From contig JAKOXH010000053.1 of assembly GCA_029781135.1 (NCBI GenBank), positions 62,001 through 126,000 on the forward strand: 64,000 nucleotides of DNA. The letters run 5' to 3'. The notes below the pieces were generated by a model. The model did not search any database and was not told the DNA's origin. It saw nothing but the letters and a program-made list of their open reading frames with translations. Origin of the DNA: Planctomycetota bacterium. GTDB lineage: Bacteria > Planctomycetota > Planctomycetia > Pirellulales > Lacipirellulaceae. The stretch's first letter is position 1. Each line of letters opens with the position of its first letter. Shown here piece after piece: positions 49,924 to 59,900 of the stretch. The translations under genes were made by a program, and so were the position numbers.

Positions 49924-50943
49924 ATGCTGCGATTCTCTGGTTCTCGTTGGCTTTTCCATATCACGGTGCTTTCGATTTCATTCCAATTATGGAGCGGAGC
50001 TAGCGCCATTGCTCAGCTCTTGCCGGGGATCGATGTCTCGCATTACCAGGGCACGATCAATTGGGCGTCGGTGGCGGGTGGTGGCTATAAATTTGCCTTC
50101 ATGAAAGCGACGGAAGCGACCTCGTATGTCGACCCGACGTTCGCAACCAATCGGGCCAATGCCGTCGCCAACGGGGTGATTGCTGGTTTCTATCATTTCT
50201 GTTCCGTCAGTACTGATACGACGACCGACCCCGTGAATGAGGCGAATCATTTTTTGGCGTCGATCAAGCCGGTGTATTTGAGCGGCCAATATTTGCCGCC
50301 GGTGGCCGATGTGGAGAGTTTCCCCACAGGTTTGACCACGGCACAGTATCAGGCGACGACTTCGGCCTGGGTACAGAGATTCTCGGATACGATCTACAGC
50401 TCGCTCGGAGTGCGACCGATCATTTATACGAGTCTCTCCAAGGCGAACTCGTATTACACAAGCGCGGTGGCATCGTCACATTTGTTGTGGCTAGCGCAGT
50501 GGAAAGGGACGGGAACTACATCGCCGCCGACGGCATCGAGCACGCCGCTCTGGGGCAAGTTCGATTTCTGGCAGTGGAGCGATGGATCCGATTCAGTCGC
50601 ACAGGCGTCGCCCGTGCCCGGAATTTCGGGCGGCGTCGATCGGGACGTTTACAGCGGGACGCTCGACTCCTTGAAAGCTTTGATGTTGGGAAAAGACAAT
50701 TCGAAATCAGGGGATTTCAATCGCGATGGGTTCGTGAATTCTGCCGATTACGATGTGTGGTTCGCGAACAATGGCAATACCGTGCCGCTTTATACGGGGG
50801 CCGATGCAAACGGCGATGCGCGGGTGACTTCGGCCGACCTTGATTTCTGGCTGAGGGCAATTCCCGAGCCGGCATCGGCTGCGTTAGCTGTTTTGGCGAG
50901 TGCCGGAAGCGCAAGCTATGTCCGGAACCGGCGGCGACGGTAA
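49924..50943 (+). CDS. Secreted GH25 lysozyme-like enzyme with dockerin-like cassette and PEP-CTERM, paralog 1
   Basis: 339 residues from ATG 49924. Signal peptide ends near SAIAQ. GH25 catalytic domain: GIDVSHYQGTINWASV, FAFMKATE, YHFCSV, LPPVADVES (catalytic Asp-x-Glu), GVRPIIYTSL, FWQWSDG and VDRDVY. GH25 enzymes are N-acetylmuramidases. The C terminus has GDFNRDGFVNSADYDVWFAN and a second EF-hand, then IPEPASAALAVLASAGSA and RNRRRR. It may degrade peptidoglycan of other bacteria or of the host cell wall. Confidence 0.88.
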   Translation: MLRFSGSRWLFHITVLSISFQLWSGASAIAQLLPGIDVSHYQGTINWASVAGGGYKFAFMKATEATSYVDPTFATNRANAVANGVIAGFYHFCSVSTDTTTDPVNEANHFLASIKPVYLSGQYLPPVADVESFPTGLTTAQYQATTSAWVQRFSDTIYSSLGVRPIIYTSLSKANSYYTSAVASSHLLWLAQWKGTGTTSPPTASSTPLWGKFDFWQWSDGSDSVAQASPVPGISGGVDRDVYSGTLDSLKALMLGKDNSKSGDFNRDGFVNSADYDVWFANNGNTVPLYTGADANGDARVTSADLDFWLRAIPEPASAALAVLASAGSASYVRNRRRR

Positions 50944-51367
50944 CGGGTAGTTCGAATACGAATTCCGGATGCTCCATCCGTTGCTGCGGACGTCGCCGCG
51001 AAGAACTCGGGCTGCGAACATCGAGCAAGAGACAAGTGACGCGCGATTACGTGCCGGTGTCGCAGTATTTCACGGGTGCCGTCGGCGAATGCCACCGACG
51101 ACACATTGCCGTCGATACTCACGGCCACGAGGAGTGAACGTTGCAACCGGTGATTTGTGGGCCGCAGATTCGCGACGAGCGCTGAGGGCAACGACACCAT
51201 CGGCAACGTAGTCGTTGCGGCCGAGACGCCCCCCTCACTTCCAGATGTGGGGCGGGTTGTAAGGTTATTCTCATTTTTTGATGTGTCGTCGCCCCAGCGG
51301 CTGGTAGAATTGAACTGGCGCGATACGCGGCACCTTGGGTACGTCGACAGCGATGATGGAGATGTTC
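50944..51367. other. Gap between the two GH25 genes
   Basis: No bracket or dispersed palindrome recognised. A minus-strand reading of 50916-51206 looks mildly protein-like but is not supported (see rejected items). The ribosome site GGAG (51358-51361) belongs to the next gene. Confidence 0.5.
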
Positions 51368-52474
51368 ATGTTTCGGTTTCGTTCGACTGCTTATTCGGCA
51401 GTAACCGTGTTGAGCGTGCTGGCCACAGCGCTGCCGTCGTTGGCGGTTGACTTTATCCAAGGCTTCGACGTTTACAACGGCAACGGCGCCGTGAATTGGA
51501 CGACGGCGAAAAACGGCGGCTATTCCTTTGCCTTCGTGAAGGCGACCGAAGGCGTGGATTTTACGGACGCTCGGTTCAGCACGAACATGACGGGCGCAAA
51601 CGCCGCGGGGGTGTACGTTGGCCCTTACCATTTTTGCCGGATGGACAGCAAGAATGGGGTGGCCTTCACCTCGTATGATGGCAGCTCGTTCGGGGTCGGT
51701 TCCGATCCATGGCTCGATGCGACGAGCGAGGCAGCAGATTTCATTCAAGCGATTCGGCCGTATTACACGGCAGGAAACTACCTACCGCCGGTGGCCGACG
51801 CGGAACGGTTTCCAAATTTCGGCAGCACTTCACTTAACCGAACATTTATTTCGAATTGGGTGCAGTTGTTTTCCAATACCGTTTACAACGCCCTGGGGGT
51901 GCGGCCGATTATTTATACGGGCCAGTCGAGCGCTAATTCGAACTTTACGTCGGCGGTGACGGGGGCCCATAAGCTCTGGGTTGCTTGGTGGAAAGGAACG
52001 GGAACGACCTCGCCGCCGGTGCAATCGAACACGCCGTCGTGGCCGCCGTGGACGTTTTGGCAATGGAGCGACGGTAGCGATGCGATCGCACTGGCTTCGC
52101 CGGTGCCGGGTACAAGCGGGCAAATCGATCGTGACGTGTTCTACGGCACCGCGGCCCAGCTTACTGCACTGCTCGTCCATAACGTGCCCGGCGATTACAA
52201 CCACGATGGCGAGGTGGATGCGGCCGACTACGTGTTGTACCGCAGCTTGGCTGGTTCGACGATTGACCTCTTGTTGGCCGCTGACGGCAATAACAATCAG
52301 GCGCTTGACGGTGGCGATTACTCTTATTGGCGCGGAAGGTTTGGTCAGGTGGCTGGCAATGGCACAGGAGATTCCCTGGAAGTTTTGGGTGTCCCTGAAC
52401 CAGTGTCGATGTGGCTGGCGGTAATCGCCGGTCTTGCCCGGATCACACTGTGGCGAGTACGTTTGTTGAGTTGA
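51368..52474 (+). CDS. Secreted GH25 lysozyme-like enzyme with dockerin-like cassette and PEP-CTERM, paralog 2
   Basis: 368 residues from ATG 51368 (GGAG 6 nt upstream; ATGs at 51353, 51356, 51362 are alternatives). Signal peptide to about LPSLA. Catalytic domain parallels paralog 1: GFDVYNGNGAVNW (the usual H of DVSHYQG is absent), FAFVKATEG, YHFCRMDSK, LPPVADAERFP (Asp-x-Glu kept), GVRPIIYTGQS, FWQWSDGSD and IDRDVF. A 25-residue insertion follows YHFCR. GDYNHDGEVDAADYVLYRSL and DYSYWRGRFG are the EF hands; VPEPVSMWLAVIAGL closes the protein. Confidence 0.86.
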   Translation: MFRFRSTAYSAVTVLSVLATALPSLAVDFIQGFDVYNGNGAVNWTTAKNGGYSFAFVKATEGVDFTDARFSTNMTGANAAGVYVGPYHFCRMDSKNGVAFTSYDGSSFGVGSDPWLDATSEAADFIQAIRPYYTAGNYLPPVADAERFPNFGSTSLNRTFISNWVQLFSNTVYNALGVRPIIYTGQSSANSNFTSAVTGAHKLWVAWWKGTGTTSPPVQSNTPSWPPWTFWQWSDGSDAIALASPVPGTSGQIDRDVFYGTAAQLTALLVHNVPGDYNHDGEVDAADYVLYRSLAGSTIDLLLAADGNNNQALDGGDYSYWRGRFGQVAGNGTGDSLEVLGVPEPVSMWLAVIAGLARITLWRVRLLS

Positions 52475-52649
52475 GAGCCGCGCAGTCGATGGGCTGGGAA
52501 AAGTATCCGCAGTCGACGTCGCGCAGCATTGAAGAGCGTACTCGGCGTCGCAGATACCATCGGTAGGCTCGCAATTGATTCCCTCAACAACAGAATGTGA
52601 GCCACAGCGGCAGACGAAACAACGCCTCGGCCGAGTTCCTGGATCCAAG

Positions 52650-53912
52650 ATGCACCGACAAATATTTTCCGCATGGCCAGACGAATCGAAGTTCTGGGTT
52701 ATTCTTCAGTCGTTGTTGCTGGCCGCATTATCGGCAATGGATGGCACCGCGCTGGCTGCTGAGTATGTGATTCATATCAGTGTCGACGGGCTGAACGACA
52801 GCATGATGCAACAACTAGTCGATTCCGGGCAGGCGCCGAATTTCAAACGGTTTGAAGATGAAGGCGCCTGGACGCTGAATGCGCGCAGCGACTATACACA
52901 AACGGTGACACTTCCCAATCACACGTGCATGATTACGGGGCGGCCGACGCTCCAGCCCGAGGGGATGCCGAACGCTCCGTCCCATAATTGGCTGGAGAAC
53001 ATCAACCCGCAAAAGGGCGCCACGCTGCATCAGAAGGCGTATATCCCCAGCGTGTTCGATGTCGCGCACGATGCGGGGCGCTCGACGGCATTGTATGCGT
53101 CGAAGGATAAGTTTGTAATTTTTCGTGAGAGTTACAACGCCACGAACGGCGGCGACAACCCACATGGACGTAACAAAATCGACAGCTACTTGAACGTGAG
53201 CGATGGCCCGCCGCGGTATTGCCAGACGCTGAACGAGCGGTTTTTGCAGGATATGGCGGCCCGTCATTACAATTACGCCTTCATTCATTTTCGCGATCCC
53301 GATTCCGTGGGGCATGCGTTGCAGTGGGGGAGCAGCAGTTATCGGCAGGCGATCCTCGGCGTGGATGGCTATTTGCATCAAATCTTTCAGCTGGCGGAGA
53401 CTGACCCGCAACTCAAGGGAAAAACGGTCATCATCTTGACGGCGGACCATGGTGGCCGGCCGCCTGGGCACGATAACCCGGTGTATCGCGAGAATTACAC
53501 GATCCCGGTTTTTGTGTGGGGAGCGGGCGTTTCGCACGGCGATCTGTATGCGATGAACGAAACGTCGCGGGCCGACCCCGGCGAGGCGCGGGTGGACTAC
53601 ACCGCGGCGAAGCAGCCGATTCGTAACGGCGACACGGGCAATCTGGCGCTCTCGCTACTGGGCTTGGGGCCGATTCCGACCTCGATGATCAATGCTGCTC
53701 AAGATTTGCATGTGACAATTCCGGGCGATTACAACCTGGATGGCACTGTGGATGCTGCCGATCAAGTGATCTGCAAGAACGCGCAAGGATCGACCACGGA
53801 TTTGCGGGCCGACGGAAATCACGACGGGCGCGTCGACCAGGCAGATCAAGATGTGTGGCGGGCGAATTTTGGAAAGTCAGCGAAAGCGAGCCAGGCGGCT
53901 GCCAATCCTTAA
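52650..53912 (+). CDS. Secreted NPP-type phosphodiesterase/alkaline phosphatase-superfamily enzyme with dockerin-like C terminus
   Basis: 420 residues from ATG 52650. Signal peptide to about residue 37 (GTALAAE). Metal and nucleophile motifs of the nucleotide pyrophosphatase/phosphodiesterase group: HISVDGLND (Asp), TVTLPNHTCM (Thr nucleophile), DPDSVGHAL (Asp, His), TADHGGRPPGHDNP (Asp, His, His). It ends with GDYNLDGTVDAADQVICKN and DGRVDQADQDVWRANFG, dockerin-like EF hands, but has no PEP-CTERM motif. Its stop codon shares TTAA with the stop of the minus-strand gene. Confidence 0.87.
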   Translation: MHRQIFSAWPDESKFWVILQSLLLAALSAMDGTALAAEYVIHISVDGLNDSMMQQLVDSGQAPNFKRFEDEGAWTLNARSDYTQTVTLPNHTCMITGRPTLQPEGMPNAPSHNWLENINPQKGATLHQKAYIPSVFDVAHDAGRSTALYASKDKFVIFRESYNATNGGDNPHGRNKIDSYLNVSDGPPRYCQTLNERFLQDMAARHYNYAFIHFRDPDSVGHALQWGSSSYRQAILGVDGYLHQIFQLAETDPQLKGKTVIILTADHGGRPPGHDNPVYRENYTIPVFVWGAGVSHGDLYAMNETSRADPGEARVDYTAAKQPIRNGDTGNLALSLLGLGPIPTSMINAAQDLHVTIPGDYNLDGTVDAADQVICKNAQGSTTDLRADGNHDGRVDQADQDVWRANFGKSAKASQAAANP

Positions 53913-56900
53913 GCCTGCCAGAGTTTGAGGTCCTCGACGACGCGGAGGACGTCGTCGCGGCGTTTTTCGAAGATGCCGAAGAGGGCGATGATCAACACGC
54001 CCGTCACGATGCCGGCGATCCACCAGACCCAGGTGTGTCCTTCAGCGGCATGCCAGATGATGGTCATGATCGCGACGGCCAAAAATGCGGTGCCGAGGTA
54101 AAGGAAAGCGCGGACGCGAAGCAGAATCCCGAGGAGCACGCCGAGAATCGAAATGCCCGCCAGCACGCCGGGCAGCCAGGGAGCTTCGGCAACGCCGTTG
54201 ATGAAGATGTCGGCCGTCGAGGAAACGTAAATGACGATGGCGGCGGCGTAGCGCAGTGTCGAGGATTGCTGGGCTGTGAGTCGTTCGCGATTGATGTACC
54301 CGGCCGCCAGGGCACAGAGCGCCGGTGGAATGAGCCAGAGTTGCGGGTGTTCGGTGATGTCGAGTCCATCGTGCCGGTGCAGGAAGTACCACAAGCTGCC
54401 ATTGGCCGCGAGCGCCGCCAACACGCCGTAGCCGAACGAGCGGCGGAGGACGCTGAGGCCGGCGTACAGCACACCGATGGATAGCAGGAGAAGTGAGTAA
54501 TCGACTTCGTTCGACCGCACCCAAAAACCGAGCGCGGGCAACAGCGGCAAGATGGCCCCGGTGTTTTCGAGCGGCTCGGAAAGCACAAGCTGTTTGCGAC
54601 GTTTGAAGAGTTCGCCAAAACCGACGCCGACAAAGGCGAGTGCCATCACCACCAGCGGCCAGAAGCGCAGGAACCAGCCGGTGAAAAGCCACGGCATGGT
54701 CACGCGGATGTGGACAAAGAGGAGCGCGCCGAGCACTTCGGCCAGATAAACGTAGAGCGTGCGACCGCGTTCGCTAAGGCCGAGCGGGTCGCGGCCCGGC
54801 ACGAGGGCGGCAATGAGCGCGGCGATCATCATGCCGGTGAGCGCCACGATGATGGTGATTAAGGCGGGCGTGGCGATCGGCACGCTGCCATCGCGGGCGT
54901 AGCCGCGGACTTCAATTCCCAGGACGGCGAGCACAAGCACAACTGCCATTACGGCGAGAGACGGGACGAGTTTCGCCGCGGCGCGGGTCCACTCGTTCTC
55001 ACGTTTCAAGAATTTGACGAGGCCAAAGGCGTAAAGAACCAGTACGGCGGCCAGGGCGGCAGCCGTAACGACCAGCCGATGCAGCCAGGGCGCCGCGAAG
55101 TCGGGCGGGACCCAGGCCCAGCCGAATGCAACAGCGAATAACACGCCCCACACGAGCGACAAATACTGCAGCGAGGTCCGCACAGCACCGCGGGCCAGTA
55201 AGGCGATGGCAAATGCCTGGGCCCCGATGCCATACGCGGCAACCATGCGGTGGGCGGCATTCGGCATTATCTGTTCGATCCAGGTGACGAGTAGAAGCAC
55301 AAACAACCCGATCAGGATGTTAATTGTTACTAACCAACTGTGGCCTTCGCCGGCGAAAGTTGTGGCGGGCCGTTCGGCGTCGACTGTTGCCGTCTCGGAG
55401 AGACGGCCCCCCGTGGTCGCGTCTCGCCGAGACGCGAATGATACGGATACCGGCACGCCCAGGCTGGCCAGCGTGCCTCGCAAACGATTGCGGACACTCC
55501 ACAAGGCGCTCGTGGCGAGCGAATAGGAGACGAGCGCATTCGCGAGCGCCCATTGGAAGAGTGGCGTCCGCAGGTTGAGGCCATCGAGATACATGCCGAC
55601 GGCAACGAGGCCGACGCAATACAGACAGGGCACGGGCCAGCGAATTGTGGAGTCCCAAAGGCAGGCGATGGCGACAATTGCGGCAGCGGCCCAAGCGCCC
55701 CAGGTCATCCAGGGGTTGATGGGGAACGAGTCATTCGAGAAGTCGGCAATCAGGCCCGCGCCGGTCGTGAACATGAGCACGGCGACGATTGCCCAGGCCG
55801 CGAAGCGGTGGAAGGCGACGCCGCCGCGCCAGCGCGCTGCAACAGATCCTGAGTCCATCAAGGAATGTCGGCGCTCGATCCAGACGCTGATCACCGCCAA
55901 CGCGGCGGCGGCGAGGACATTGACCCAGAGGAAGTCGAAAAAGTCCCCCGGTCCGCGCATGGAGCTGCCTTTTTTCAGCAGGTCGAGCCACCAGGCGCTG
56001 GTCGCGATCAGCAGCAACGCGGCCGCGAACCACATCGAGCCACGGCGACCTTCGCGCCAAGCGATGAGGATATTTCGCGCGCCGACTGCGACGAGCGCGA
56101 TGACGATCCACCAGGAAGCAACACTCGTATATTCCCAAAGCGCCAGCCAAGCCGTCGCGAGGTCGAACGCGCGGAGCGGCATGGCCGACCACGCGTACTT
56201 CACTGGGGTAATGGCCGATCCGGCGAGCAGCCGATTCATTGAACTCGTTGCCGACGGCACGAGCCAAGCGGCGATCGCAAAACCGATGAGTAGCACGTGG
56301 TATGCGGCGGCGGCGGGACGGCCTTGGTGTAACGTGGTGAGTGCGACCATGCCAATGCTCGCGGCAACGATTGTGGCAACGAATAGCTGGCTTACGCGGC
56401 TGCGCCATGCCAATGAGAATGCCGCCACAATGGCCAATATTAGCGCACACCAACCAAGTGGGCTGCCGCCCACGGCGACCCACGATGGGACGCTGTGCAG
56501 CGGCGACCATTGGGTGGCAACGCGAGCGACGCACGGAATGAGGAACGAGCCGCAGAGGATGGCGGTAAAGACGATCTGCGTGATTAGAAGTAAGGGCAAT
56601 TGCGTGAGCGATCGGTCGCTTGCGACTTTGGTCGTACCCGATTCGACGGCGCGAGGACTTCGTTGCGAGTCTCGAAGAGACTCGCCCACACGCCAGACGA
56701 GGGCGACCACGCCGGCGACGACGGCGTTGATTTGGGCAGCGCGAATCCAGCTGGTGGCATCGAGAGTGCCTTGTTGGCGGGCGAGCCATAAGAGGAATAC
56801 GAACGTGGCCACCACGTTGAACAACAGGCCGGCGGCGAAGGCGAACGGGCTGGCCCGATCGCGGATGGCGTAGTAAATGAGTGTCAGTGCGATGAGCACC

Positions 56901-59900
56901 AGCGGCAAGCCGTAGAGTGCCTCGAAGCCCATGCGGCGAAACCAACTCGTCGGCTCAGGCCCAACGAGTGGCTGCGCACTCAGCACCTTGGCGACGGTGA
57001 ACATAAGTACGATCGCAAGCGGTGCAATGGCCGACAACAGCGTAATCGAGCGCAGTTGGCGGGCCGCGCGGCCCATTGGGGCTAGATCCGCGAATTGGTT
57101 GAAATCGCGGCCTTTACCGGCTGCGCTCACGAACATTAGCGCGGCGACGATGCCGGCGCAAGTCAGCCAGTAGGTTGTGCTGATCCACAAAGACGATGGA
57201 ACGGCGGTACCAAGCGAATTGGCGCGCATTAGCGCCGCTTGGCCAACGTATGCTGCTATCGCGAGGTAAATGAGCGCGTTGAATGCGACCAACGAATCGC
57301 GGAGGGTGGTGGGAGTTGCCCAGGCAAACCGCATTGTGGATGACGGTGAAGAAGCTGCTTCGGCGTCGCCAACTATAACTGATGTTGAAGTTGTTTTTCG
57401 GTCGAGGAACCATGCGACGGCACCTGCGCCGGCCAGCAACGCCGCGGCGAACCAGCGGAGAGCGGAGGCGACCGCCACTTGCGATTCAAACCGTGCCGCG
57501 ACGAGCAGGCAGATCACCATGGCGAGAGCAACGAGACCGTTTCTGCGCCAATTTGGAATTCGGTAGGCAATGCGGGCGGCCAGGGCCACCGCCGCCGCGA
57601 GGAGCAACAGCCAGGCGCCGCGGTCGGCGGCACGTGCATGTGCAATGCCGGCGACTTCGAATTGTGATATCGGGCTGACGACGCGCTGGCCCACGACTTC
57701 GGTGGGCGAAAGTTCTTGAGCCGCGCCGGGAAGCACCGCGTAGATTGCCACCATGACCATGAGCGCGGCCACGATCAGCGAAACGATGCGATCGACTGCC
57801 GGCCAGGGCGGATGAACGAGCTTGGCGGCGGTGGCGATCCAGCGCGGAGGCCGTGTGGCAATTACATCTTCGCTGTCGTCGTGCAGTTCGCGGCCGATCA
57901 GCCAGTGAATCGCGCTGCGCACGAGGCAGTACGCCGCTAGCCCGATGCCCTGTGCTTCCAAAAACCACGGGTCGAGCCAAGGGTGACGTGCCTCGACGAA
58001 CCACGGCCGCGATGAAACGGCAGCCGTGATGCCGGTCACAATCGCCAGGACAAAACCGACCTGGGAAGCGGTTGTCAACACAGGCGATTCGCGGAGCACC
58101 GCTAAGATGAGCCAAATCACACCGAGCCAAACCAGTCGCACACTCATCGCAGCGGCTGGAAGAGTTTGGCAGGCTGCAATTAGCCAAACTGCCGCGGCAA
58201 GCGAAGTGACCAAGGCGGAATTAGCGAGCGCGCGAAGCACTTCCACACGCTGAGCGGCAGTGAACGTGTAGGCCTTTGCAACACTCATCGCCAACACTTG
58301 CAGAACGGCGCACACGACTGCTACAAGCGTGGCGTGCGTGAGGAGTGCGATGATCCACGGCAGCGCGAGCTGCCACGTTGGGTTGTAGCGATACACGATG
58401 CCCTGGCCGAGTGCAGCCAGCAGCAACGCGGCAGCGATGTACGTGACATCGATGCGCCGCGTGGCCAGAGCGGCTGCGAAGGCGGCAACCGCGTAGAAGG
58501 CGATCGTCCACGTGGCGTTGGTTGGGTCTTCATAGCGTGCAAAGCCGAACCAGAACACGAGGGCCAGGCTGGCGATTGTCACCGCGGCTGTAACGAGCGC
58601 GTACATCCGGCTGGCCTCGCGTTTGCCCGCGCGGTGCAGCCCAGCGGTAAGCCCGCCGAACACGGCCACTAATGGTACAAGGACGTGACCGGTGGTGGCT
58701 GAGAGCAATGTATTTCGGAGAGTGACTGAATCGTCGAGCATCCAGCCGGTGCTGTCCTGATAGACGTAGAAGGCAATTAGCCAGGCGGCGGTCAGGGCGA
58801 TACCAGCCGGCACGTGGGCGGCGGGGATGTCGAAGATCAGCGCGACGAGGAGCATCACCACTGCCGCAGCAAGTGCAGTCGGCAGCAGGACGGCCGGTGT
58901 GGGCCAAGCAGCTGCGACAGCGCCAATCATCATGAGCGCACCGAGAACGCCGACGGCGATGCCCGCCGTTTGCAGGTTCGCGTGCGCGCGATTGGTCAGT
59001 CGCCGCCAGAAGAGTAAGCCCGTAAGGAGCGACGGCAAACCGCACAGGGCAGCCAGGGGTGCAAGCCAATGGAGCGTTTGCAGAATGGGCGGTACGTTGT
59101 GGAGCAACAGGGCCAGTGGAATGAGCGCCGCAGCGCTTGCCAGACCAAGGAAGAGCAGTATGCGGTTGGCTTCAGTTTCGGGCAATGATGCCGACTGAGC
59201 GGACACGGCGGTTGGTGGTTCGCCCTCACCCCGACCCTCTCCCAAAGGGAGAGGGAGAGGAAGCCAACGCTTGCGTGTGACAATGCCCGTCGTGAGCAAA
59301 TAGGCGGCAACGGGCACGGCAGCAAGTGCGTACAAATGAAAGAGTGGAGTCGTCGGTCCGGCAAAACGGCGGACGAGCAACTGCATCAAACACGGTACGA
59401 GTACGCCAGTGGCAAGCAGTGCAGGCTCATCGGGCACCAGAATGCGTCCGGCGAAATACGTGAGCAGCGCGAAAACGGCGAGCGACAGGCCCTCGCCGGC
59501 GAGTGAGAGCACGTCGGTCGGCGGCGAGGCTTGGGTGAAGGCCGCGATGGCCAGGAAATTGAGCGGCACGAGCAGCGTGGCAATCGCGAGCAGCCCATGG
59601 CTCGTGGTGTGGATCTTCCAGCGGCGGTCGGTGTAAATGCCCACGCCAAACAGTGCGGCCGTGACGCCGTTGAATAGCACGAATTTGAGCAGCGGCTGGG
59701 CGGCGATTTGCGACCAGAAGCTGATTACGAGTGCAATCGAGCAGCCAACAATGAGCAAGCCGCCGACGAGTTCGCCCCAGCGAATGTTCTTTTCTTCCAT
59801 GAACGCAGCGAAGAGCCGCGCCAGGGGTTCGCGTCTTGGCGTTGGCGGCGCTGCGAGTTCCTCGGACCTTGCGGAAGCCATCGCAGCCGCGCGACTGGCG

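Noticed and set aside
50916..51206. Mildly protein-like minus-strand frame between the GH25 genes
   Set aside because: It overlaps the end of the first GH25 gene, has no ribosome site I can see and ends in an Arg-rich run from the complement of the PEP-CTERM tail. It could be re-examined if it is conserved.
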